Source: Paramecium octaurelia (Eukaryota; Ciliophora; Oligohymenophorea; Peniculida; Parameciidae). From it: a DNA stretch of 33,378 bases. Where the stretch lies: positions 1 to 33,378 of the forward strand of contig CAJJDP010000116.1 of assembly GCA_905182995.1 (NCBI GenBank), in the 5' to 3' direction. Below the pieces are notes generated by a model. That model saw nothing but the letters and a program-made list of their open reading frames with translations, ran no database searches and was not told where the DNA came from. Numbering within the stretch: position 1 is the first letter of the stretch; each line of letters starts with the position of its first letter. The translations under genes and the position numbers were made by a program. Below are positions 24,656 through 33,378 of this stretch, piece by piece.

Positions 24656-24825
24656 AATATTAAATTATTAAATCACATAAATAGTTGAGTTTTTTCTCAC
24701 TTCAAGTGTTTTGGAATTCAAGAGAAGGGTGTGTTAGTAGTTTGATTTATCAGATATGGACCCACCATAATTTTGAAATGCTTATATTACATTATATATT
24801 TTTAATTATAATTTTTTATTCAAAA

Positions 24826-26155
24826 ATGGATGAAGATTAAGATGTATTTACTTGATTTTGTAAGTCTTAGCATTTTGTGGAGGACGATGGAAGTGATGAC
24901 GACAAGTTCGAAGAGACATGGAAGAAACAATATGAAGTAAACGAGTTGTTAAATACTTTGTAATAGATACTTCCAAAAAAGTAGGACAAAAGACCTGAAT
25001 CCAAGCATGGAAGACCTGAGAGTTCCAAATTTACTTAGAAAAAGTAAAGTTTGAACGATAACACCATACCGATTTCTGTTGCCTTACAAAAATTCAATTA
25101 GTTAGTTACATTTAACAATATTAAAATTGAACAATTTTGGAAGTCAGATTCAGTCAATGCCTCTCCAGAAGAGTTTGTAACATTTCTTGGTTAGGCAGGT
25201 TTCCATATCTCCTAAATTTAATTAGGTTTCACTTTCACACAAGAAGAAATCAATCAAGTGTTGAGCGATTTAGAAAATGAATTCGGAAAAATCACTATTG
25301 AAAATATCTGTAAAAAGGTTTAAGCTTGGAATTCCAATGAAAGTACCTCATTTTTTAACTTAACTTAGACACTATGCTTGAATTCATTAAAGAGAAAGCC
25401 TTGCACATGGCATAAGCAAGCAAAAGAAAATTCTCAGCCCAAAAGAAAAGCAAACCCCAATCTGCTTCTGCCACAAGAACTGCTCCCAAAGATTTCAGAC
25501 CTATCAGTGGTATCTCTTACAAGAGTAAACAATCAGGATTTACTGAATTCAAAATGTAACTCATATTACCTAATATCAAAGTGGTGAAGAGAGACCAGTC
25601 CAAAATCTCTCCAAGTATTATCTTTAGAAAGCCAAAGAGAGAGAAAAAGAAATGGATAGGTTACTTCAATTAACCATTTCTAAAGGGAAAAACGAATACG
25701 AATATGAGATGCTTATTAAAATGGGAGAGGCCAATGAATTATCATAATTGCTAGAGAGCAAAATCACCTATCGAGCATACAAATCAGCATAAGGGAATCT
25801 CAAGGTTCATATGTACGAACTGGATCGATTCAATAAAGACATGACATTAGAGGAGTTCTAAAGAGAATACAATATGATAAAGAATAAATATAATGAGAGA
25901 AGAAATCTCAAAATATGGGAAGTGCTGTCAGAGAATAAAAAGAGTCAAAAGAGCTTGTAACATTTTGGCACTTAGAAGGACGAGATTCAATAGGATTCTT
26001 AGAATTAACATCAATCAAAGGTTATTAATAAAAAGGAAAGACAATCTGAATTAAAGAAGGTTCTTTTAGAAACTATGATGTTGACAAATGTATTGAAGGA
26101 GTAGTTGTCTGTGCTCTAAAAGAAAGGTATAGTGATTTAATAACCCTCGATGTGA
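24826..26155 (+). CDS. Uncharacterised acidic-then-coiled-coil protein, 416 aa
   Basis: The gene runs from ATG 24826 to TGA 26153-26155 with introns 24844-24870 (27 nt, in-frame TGA), 25343-25368 (26 nt) and 25556-25581 (26 nt, ending CAAAG). The first 20 residues are acidic (FVEDDGSDDDKFEETWKK). Residues about 85-165 contain FTQEEINQVLSDLENEFGKI, which looks like a degenerate EF-hand helix-loop-helix without calcium ligands. A Lys/Ser/Pro-rich linker follows, then a long charged coiled coil from about residue 230 to the end. There is no membrane span. It is transcribed divergently from the calcium channel, with 170 bp between start codons, so the two may share a promoter region. Function unknown. 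Confidence 0.8.
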
Positions 26156-26184
26156 ATTAATATTAATATTATTATAATTTATAT

Positions 26185-26903
26185 ATGAAAAGTTTTCAAA
26201 AGGGTTATCTAGAGCTCAATTAGATATGGCTGAGCAGATAGTATTAATCTTCTTTAAATTAGAGAATATGAGGCTCATTAAAAACGATTGTTAAAATAAC
26301 GTAAGTTAACCCCTCCTCGAGATTCTAGGATATATGAATAAGTGAAGAAAACTTAATTTTTGAATAATAGAAAAAGGGAGCTCATGAAATGGCAAACAAT
26401 TTAGGAATAGAATTCTTAAATTTTGGCCAGGTTAGTAAAAATTAGCAACCGATCTCCAACAGTAATTAATTATATTTATTTTTTATTTAGCCTCCTAGTT
26501 AGAGTGGAACTCCAAGAGGAAGGAGAGCTTTGAAAGAACAAAAACTCAGAATAGAAAGTGAGAATAAAAGATTACATAATAAATTAAATGGAATGTATGA
26601 TTTCTCATTTTAATGATAAAGTTAGTCAGATTTGAGGTAGGAAAAATTTCAGGAATCATTTATGAAACATAAGAAAATCTAAAAAAATATGCAAAGATTT
26701 TACTTTGATCCCAATTTACATCAGATAAAGTTACGAGTTGATGCATTCTTAGACAATGTGAATTCGTAAAGAATACATGAACGATCCAAAAGTCAATATT
26801 AGAATTCGAAATCGTCAAGATTTGATCATTCACCCTTTATGAAATTTAGAACTGTAAGTTAATCTTTTTTTAAAGTTAGGGAGTGATGTTGTAAAAATTC
26901 TGA
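26185..26903 (+). CDS. Uncharacterised basic coiled-coil protein, 204 aa
   Basis: The model has ATG 26185, TGA 26901-26903 and introns 26241-26262 (22 nt), 26462-26490 (29 nt), 26595-26621 (27 nt, ending AAAG, carrying in-frame TGA) and 26854-26879 (26 nt). The protein is rich in Lys, Arg, Gln and Ser with helical runs such as YEAHQKRLLKQRKLTPP and KEQKLRIESENKRLHNK. There is no membrane span and no recognised domain. It starts only 29 bp after the preceding stop on the same strand. If the last intron is not used, the protein ends at 26886 instead. The third intron is required, because without it the frame ends at 26616. Confidence 0.72.
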
Positions 26904-27020
26904 TATTTCATTACTAGTATAAATGAGAGTGAAAGTGTATTTTATATTTTATTAATTTTTTACATATTTTTAAGAATTTATGCTTGATTTTATTTTGAAA
27001 ACATATAGATAACAATATTC
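26904..27020. other. Short gap between convergent 3' ends
   Basis: These 117 bp of AT-rich sequence separate the stop of the plus-strand coiled-coil gene from the stop of the ion-channel gene. No terminator motif can be named. Confidence 0.5.
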
Positions 27021-30000
27021 TCAAACAAGTGAAAATTAATTTGCTTATGATTTTATTTTATATCTTTAATATTAATAATAATTGAACTACCTTTATAATT
27101 AATTAATGATTATTAAATAAGATAAATTTTAATCTGCATCAGTGCACAATGGCTTTTTACTTTATCTTCTCACTAATAACAAAGCTTATGGTATATGGAC
27201 TCTTTTTATTAAATTTTTAGATCCGATGTACCTTAACATTATTGTATCTAATTTAATCATAAAGTACTTACAAACTGATGATAAATTCAGGATTTTAGTA
27301 TGGGTAATAAAATAAGTAATTTTAGGCTTTGTCTAGTTCAGTTTTATCATCCAAACAGAAAAAATGGCTCTAATTTATAGTTTCTTAATTACGGAATTAT
27401 TTAGATCTATGAAGTTTTCTGGGTTGTCTTCAATCTTTAACTTATTTTATTATGGACTTTTATTTTTCTTATTTATTGGTGGAGAAGATCTATCTGAAGG
27501 ATTCAAATCGAAATCGTCTCCATTTTTTTAAATACTAGGCAATCTTAAATTCTCGCTCTTCTTGCTAATCTCATTTTATTGACTATGAAGCAAAGTTGAA
27601 CTTAAGGATTTTCTGCCTTGTCTATAATTCTTGTTTTCTTGTGTATTTGGAACCATGCAACTATTATTCTGCTATTGAAGTAAATTGCTAGAATTAACTT
27701 TAAATATATCTTGAACTTTATCCTTATCAGGAATATTTAATAAGTTATTATTTTACTTTTTATTTTCTTAACTGGATTTAAGCTAAACAAAGCAAATGTC
27801 ATTAGGTATATTATCTTCAGAATGTGAACTCTAATCTTCTCCATCAAGTTCTTAGATAACTTAATTTTTAATTGGAAAGTTGTTATTTTAAGGGAATAGA
27901 GATTTGTCCTTCCTGTGAATCATGGAATCCAAATCTTAAAATTGCTCCTTTACATCATCCAATTCACTTATTAATAAGATACTATTTTTATCAAATGATT
28001 TTATTATCTCTCTGCTTGGAAAGAATGCTTAAGATTAATTTTGTTAAATATAGGTAGAGGATTATTGATTATAATTTAATGTTAACTCTTTCAAAATTTC
28101 TGATTAATCCCCTAAAAAGTTATTTTCCTAAAACTCCTCACCTACCATTCCTATTTGGAATAGATATTGTCTACTATTGTTAGTCCTCTTCTAATTTCTT
28201 TTATCTATTGATAAATTAAGCTTATTATTACATCTAGTTCTTAATTAATGATGGTCAAACTAATATTTACTGATAATCTTTTCTTTATCTGGCTTGTAAT
28301 GAAGGACATCGCATTAAAATATTAAATGTTCACTTGAATTACAGCAAAAACATTACAGTCCAATCAAACCATATTAATTATTGTGTAAGATTTAGTCCTT
28401 CATATAAGATGCTAGTTCCTAATTTAATTCTTAAACTTACTAAATCTTAACGACTACTTTAAATAGCTTCTAAGAAATCACTCCTACGAATTTTATATGT
28501 TTCAACAGGACCTAGACTTACAATTGTACTTGTTCTAGGGAGTCCAGTGAAAAATGATACTTCTCCAAATGTTTGCATTTCTCCTAATGTTTTAATCCCG
28601 ACCTACTTTGTATTGTCACTCTAATAACACACTTTTACCTGCCCTCTTTTGATTAGATACATGGATTCGTCATCACTACAATTTTGTCTCAATATAATTT
28701 CATTTGGCTGAAAATACTGTAATTACATATTTTCTACTAATTTTTCCTAGATATTTTATGAAAATTAAGTCAAGACTAATATTTTCTTAAAATATTTAAC
28801 ATTCACAGTGTTCCAAATAGCTTTCTAAATTTCTTAATCAATGTACTTTATGGATTTGGAATCTATCATGAAATTCTATTGCTAAAAATCCTTTTTCATC
28901 TCAAATTTATAATTACTAAGTGCTTTTTTCATTAGATTTTAGTCAACCTAATGATTCAGCAGGTATGCTTTAAAATCAAAGTAGTTTTTTTTCAATAGGT
29001 ATTATTGGACATTCTAATTAAAATAGAACAATATTTCTAAAATTAAACTTATTCTATTTATTGTAAAAAATAGCTAAACCAATAATGCCAATAACAATTC
29101 AAAATTTGTATCATATTCTAAATTACTAGAAAATGAAAAATATTGGCTTAAGTATGAATTCAAGTAGTTCAAGTAGGAATTAATTTGCAAGCCTATGGGA
29201 TCAAACTGAATTTGATTTTAGTTGGAAATCGAAATTAAAGAAAATACATGACAATAAGATATCCCTTTAATAAATTACAATCCCAATCTAATGCAAAGGT
29301 GTTATGAGATCAAAGTATTTAATTTAATTAATCTTACTATTAACAGATTCAATGAAATCAAAGCCATCACAGAAATCGTAGAATTCGATTCACAAAATTA
29401 TAGAATAAAGATAAACGATAAATATTATAATAAATCTTGAAATCCATATCTTCGAATATAATTCTATTATATTTTTCCTAAATGAGTTACTTCTACTCCG
29501 TTTTTGTAATAGCAAGTATTCAAATTTAAAACTGAGTTTAAAACAGTTATCGAAAACTGGATTATTAGTAAAGTTTAAATTTCAACATTGCTGGGATAAA
29601 TTAGAATAAGGGGTGAAAATATGATAGTCGTTAGATAAGTGATTTGCATCAACAGTTTCCAAATTTGTCTAAATTTACACTGACTAGAAATAGGCACTGC
29701 AATATATTATTTTAACCTTTGAAAAAAGCTTTTGCTGTTAGTATTTTCTTTATGAATTGGATTTGAATATGTTTATAACAGTGTATTGACATAATGTTAT
29801 TTTGTGAATAAATTATTACTAATTTTAATTTTCTCTACAAATTTTTATATAATTTAAGCCATTCTTAACTTTTGCTTCCTTTTTTTGACTGATGGAGAAG
29901 TTATTCTGCTCCTTTCCTATATAATTATTATAATATACAGCCAAAATAATCATCTATTATGAATTTTACTATTTACTTCTATTTGAATAGGAATCAAAAA

Positions 30001-30205
30001 TCTAATGTTCTTTAATATCAAGATCAAATCCATTTAAATCATAAGTAGATGAATCTTTTGGTTAACAAGGATATTGCATAATAAATTAATTTGAGGGCAT
30101 CTTTTAATGTGATTTCAAATTTGCATTGATGGGCGAGCGAGACTAGATTCTTGAAGTACTTGAACTCTAAAAATTTCCATACTCTCTAAACGAAGATTAA
30201 TTCAT
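27021..30205 (-). CDS. Cyclic-nucleotide-binding-domain ion channel, about 1,046 aa
   Basis: The gene runs from ATG 30205-30203 to TGA 27021-27023, with introns 29917-29938 and 28419-28440 (22 nt each). It is organised like the EAG/HCN/CNG channel class: a Ser-rich N-terminus (about 140 residues), a membrane domain from about 185 (TTIIFSPLILIYP; RRYGFQDLLQYLSFIFIL; an S4-like MALISLNLLIVRLIKLNTLI), a last span near 370-385 (LALLVQLFFTINRISL), a helical C-linker, and a cyclic-nucleotide-binding fold with FGEVSFFTGLPRTST near 540. A Cys motif (CFCCNSSEHLIFQCDVLHY) near 607 and a Ser/Asn-rich tail follow. The pore segment has no GYG: SFSSNLEYDTNFE occupies that place. The last 110 codons are less certain. 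Activity would be gated by cAMP or cGMP if the fold is functional. Confidence 0.85.
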
Positions 30206-30457
30206 GTTAATTTAAATTTATTTAATATGAATTTGCAAACATCTTTGTTGAAATATTTAAATTAAGACTGTTTGTAATTGAGAAAAAAAGACACTTCCTT
30301 TTGATAAGCTAATCGCGTAACAGACTAAAAGATTTCCATGGTTCCGATACTATTTTACAACGACAAGTGAACAGCCATTATAATAAACTGAAGAAAAGGC
30401 AATAATAAATAATGAGGCATATATTTTAAATAAATTTAATTCTTAATACTTTATAAA
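30206..30457. other. Intergenic region between two minus-strand genes
   Basis: These 252 bp contain the presumed promoter of the ion-channel gene and the 3' flank of the RING gene. Overlapping open frames exist on both strands but none has a supported start. Confidence 0.5.
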
Positions 30458-33122
30458 TCATTCCTATACCTTTGTTGCCCAAATATCAACTAAATTTATA
30501 CTAACCTTACAAATAGGACAAGACTATTTTAATTGAGCAATTTCACCACATGATTTGCAAAGCATATGCATACACTTTTGTATGATGACCTCTTTGAGTT
30601 ATGTTTTGCATTCGCTACAACAAGCAGTGGTCTTGACTTTTTATAATTGTGCCTATTCAAAAATGGTGTCATCCTTCTTTAAAATAAGATAGCCTTTCAC
30701 TTATTCCAATTGAGCAGGGTTGTTTAATAGAGTTTACTAGGATTCTATATTGGTTTCCAATTCGATTATCTTTTATTTCAATCTATCGATTTCAAGTAAG
30801 GATTCATCATTAATGAGCTTAGATTTTTATATTTTTTATGCATAACAATCTCTCTCAATTTTTGTAGTACTTTGTTCTGATAATAGCTTTTCATACTATG
30901 ATTTATATAATTCTAATTGTTTAACTAATTCTCCATGATTGTAATTTACTTATAACTTTTCTTGAGAGTACTTTTAATTCAGTTGTGTTTAATTGGCTCT
31001 TTATTATTATAACTAATTGATTTACTCTTATTACTACCTTTCTTTTTCTTTGAATTAGATACGTTCATTTTCAAATTTAGTTTTTTCTGCTTATTTATCT
31101 TATATTAAAACAGCCTCATTTTTCTCCTTGATTGATAACTATTATTCAATTATCTTAGATTTAGCCATAACTTCTTCATAAATTTTAGAATTGTAATCAG
31201 TTTCATCCATCATCATCTACAAATGTCTCTTTTGGTCTTGAATTTATTTATCTTTTTTGCTGATCTCCTTCTCGAACTATTCAATCCTTTAATCCCTAGT
31301 CTTAATATAACCAATAAGTTCTTAAAATTTCTCCTTTAGTTGTGGTTAATGTCTAATAATAATTTACAAGGCTTCTTGAATGCATTCCTTGTGTTTATTA
31401 TGTCTAAAAGTCAATTATTCAATATTTAATTCTCCTGGGATTCTAGCCATTAATCCTACATTTTTCTATGAATATCACAAATATACTAATACCATTTCTA
31501 TTTCATTGTATTTATTTTAAAGTTCCTAGTATTATTTAGATAACTCATCCAAATTATTTCTTAGTTCTTTATTGGCTGATTTCAAAACATTATTTTCACC
31601 ACTTTGAGCATCTATAATCTTTTATGATTGCTCATATCTTTCTTTCAAATTCTAATTATATCTCTCATTTTCATTAAAAATATTTTTGATTCCAAATTGC
31701 TAATCATTTTAACACTTCCTCAGTTGACAGTTATCTTATGTTAATTTTTGGATCTCAATTTCATAATTAATTTTCAATTAGTTTATGTCAAAATGTTTCG
31801 AATTAGCCATTTCTTAATACTAAGTTTATAAAACCTATAATTATTAAGTCAATTAAGAGTTCACATCTATGAGATTCATATTCTATGTTTGTAAAATACT
31901 AAAAGTTTCAGATTCCACAAATTAATCCTCTCTGTATTCATTACTAATTTCTAATTCCTTAATCTTCACTTGCTATTAAGTTACTTATTGTTAGTATTTT
32001 TTATTCTAGGTTTAAAGTATTTAATAATTATTTAAAATTTATTCTAAGTCCTTAATTTCAGTTTAAGAAAATGTAACATTCAATTGATCATCTTCTATGG
32101 CTGTCACCTTTATTTGTTTGCTCTTTAAAGTCTTTAACAATAACTGTTAAATTGCATTAATACTGTTATTTTAGGATTAATATTTTCTATCCAATTTGGT
32201 TAATTACAATTATCTGTCTTCACTATTGTCATACGACTATCTAACTAGATCTAACTGATTATTGAATCCTATTTATTTTATCTATGCACCACCACAAATA
32301 CATTCATAATTTTCTTCCTCTTCATTCAATTTTTGGTTTATTGATTTGTCATTATAATTCATCAATACTCTTAGCCTTCTACTCAAGATTTCATTTTGCT
32401 TCTTGCTTTCTGCAATCAAAGATTACAACTAATAAATTGTCTAGAATCCAAGTTGACCATCTAAATCACTTAACTTCTTCTCCTTTATTTTTTAAATCTA
32501 TTTTAAATTTTACTCTATATCCTGATTCTTTTTCACTAAATCTTTATTTGTGCTTATAAGTTTCTTCACATATTCCATATAATCCTACTCCTCTAAATCT
32601 AATAATTAGTTTGTTCTATCCTTAATCATCTCCATAAACTCACTGTATTCCAGAGATATCTCAAAGTAAATATTCTCAATTATTCTCAAAAATTGCTCAA
32701 ATTTATGACTAATTTACTTTTTGAATTGTCCTTCAATATTATTACACAGCAAATATTGACTATTGAAGATCTTAAATAATACAATATCTTACATCATCCA
32801 AATATTAGAAAGCATTTAGATATTTATTTTCCAATAATCCCTTTTTCTTTACAACACTTTCTATTCTCAAACTCCTTTAAAGAAATCCTCGCCAAGCTAC
32901 CTCTAAAAAACTAAAAAATTTTTAATGCCTTATCTCTCTCTCCACCATCTCTGTGATTATTGATTTTTGTTCCTTAATAGTTTTTTTTAAATAGTCCAAT
33001 CTAGTTGCCAATGATACATTCTAAATTTTCAAGACACTTTCATCAAAACCCTATTTTGTATATTATTCATTCTCCTAAATTTGAGGCACTGTAGGTAAAT
33101 GCAATTACTTTAGTTGAAACAT
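30458..33122 (-). CDS. BRE1-like RING-finger E3 ubiquitin ligase, 871 aa
   Basis: The gene runs from ATG 33122-33120 to TGA 30458-30460 with introns 32771-32792 (22 nt, ending TTAAG) and 31466-31492 (27 nt, in-frame TGA). From about residue 45 to 800 the protein is almost entirely coiled coil. A C3HC4 RING lies at the very C-terminus: C819, C822, C834, H836, C839, C842, C852, C855, followed by a short tail (VSINLVDIWATKV). A long coiled coil with a terminal RING and this tail is the plan of BRE1/RNF20, which with RAD6 mono-ubiquitinates histone H2B in the nucleus. Length sits between yeast BRE1 (about 700) and human RNF20 (about 975). Other coiled-coil RING proteins remain possible. Its start is 164 bp from a divergent gene. 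Confidence 0.82.
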
Positions 33123-33286
33123 TTTATTAAAATATAATCTACAAAATTAATATAAAAATTTATCATAAACTTTACATTGTATTTTGAATTTCAACTTCTA
33201 TTTTTTACAAACATTTTATCTATATGCGTAATTATTATTACTAATTAAAGGATTGCTAAAATATAATTTAATATAAGGATTGGTGC

Positions 33287-33378
33287 ATGGCAAAAAATTC
33301 CCATCGATCTAATAGCTCATTGCTATAAAATAGTATTAAAAACAATTTCCATTTCAAACATCCAGAGCTCTTCCAATC
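33287..33378 (+). CDS. Start of a plus-strand gene, cut by the window edge
   Basis: ATG 33287 opens a frame of 30 codons that runs off the end. The encoded N-terminus is Ser/Asn/His-rich and hydrophilic (MAKNSHRSNSSLLQNSIKN). Its position, divergent from the RING gene with a 164-bp gap, matches the gene spacing seen elsewhere in the window. There is too little sequence to name a product, and a minus-strand frame over the same bases is also open. Confidence 0.45.

Noticed and set aside
27248..27271. A 24-nt GTAAGT...TTAG candidate intron near the 3' end of the ion-channel gene.
   Set aside because: It is a multiple of three without an in-frame TGA, so the frame is open either way. It was not removed, but the choice changes the protein by only eight residues.
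27106..27582. A plus-strand 158-codon frame encoding a hydrophobic protein that vaguely resembles 3-hydroxyacyl-CoA dehydratase.
   Set aside because: The minus strand over the same bases continues the ion-channel frame with hydrophilic, protein-like sequence. The plus frame is the typical hydrophobic shadow of such a strand.
29892..30230. A plus-strand 112-codon frame starting 30 bp from an internal ATG of the ion-channel gene.
   Set aside because: It overlaps the N-terminal exons of the channel on the opposite strand, which join perfectly through a 22-nt intron and extend to a Ser-rich start at 30205.
32875..32900. A 26-nt GTAGC...AAAG segment in the RING gene that looks like another AAG-ending intron.
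   Set aside because: Removing it shifts the frame and reaches a TGA soon after, while keeping it leaves the coiled-coil frame intact.
1..33378. CRISPR arrays, insertion sequences, ribosome binding sites and bacterial-type operons.
   Set aside because: The code, the introns and the gene content are those of a ciliate nucleus. No spaced repeats or transposase-like frames were seen.

Overview
The window looks like a gene-dense piece of a Paramecium macronuclear genome. Long reading frames stay open only if TAA and TAG are read as glutamine and TGA is the sole stop. Genes are joined across very short introns (22-29 nt), intergenic gaps are often 20-200 bp, and the DNA is strongly AT-rich. All gene models were built by hand under that code, and each final exon sum is a multiple of three.

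Layout. 1-2244: decayed plus-strand coding sequence, unlikely to be functional. 2245-3781 (+): two-span membrane protein. 4450-6242 (-): von Willebrand factor A protein. 5177-6734 is repeated almost exactly at 6736-8293 behind a single N. 8294-10076: mostly gene-poor, with a broken membrane-protein gene and a truncated tRNA-like element. 10077-11309 (+): MORN-repeat protein, converging with a coiled-coil gene. 10582-11887 is repeated at 11889-13194 behind a second N, so the coiled-coil gene is complete only in the second copy (12639-13262, -). 13881-14636 (-): coiled-coil protein. 15480-16699 (-): ANTH-like protein. 16803-24655 (-): a complete 2,583-residue inositol trisphosphate/ryanodine receptor-type calcium release channel. 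24826-26155 and 26185-26903 (+): two uncharacterised basic, coiled-coil proteins. 27021-30205 (-): cyclic-nucleotide-binding ion channel. 30458-33122 (-): 871-residue coiled-coil RING protein resembling BRE1. 33287 to the end (+): start of another gene.

The neighbours do not form one pathway. Two are ion channels: a calcium-store channel and a channel with a cyclic-nucleotide-binding domain. The ANTH-like, MORN and VWA proteins suggest membrane traffic, cortical scaffolding and adhesion or complex assembly, but that is family inference. The two N-flanked repeats are best read as unmerged overlapping contig ends, so the true locus is about 2.9 kb shorter than the window.
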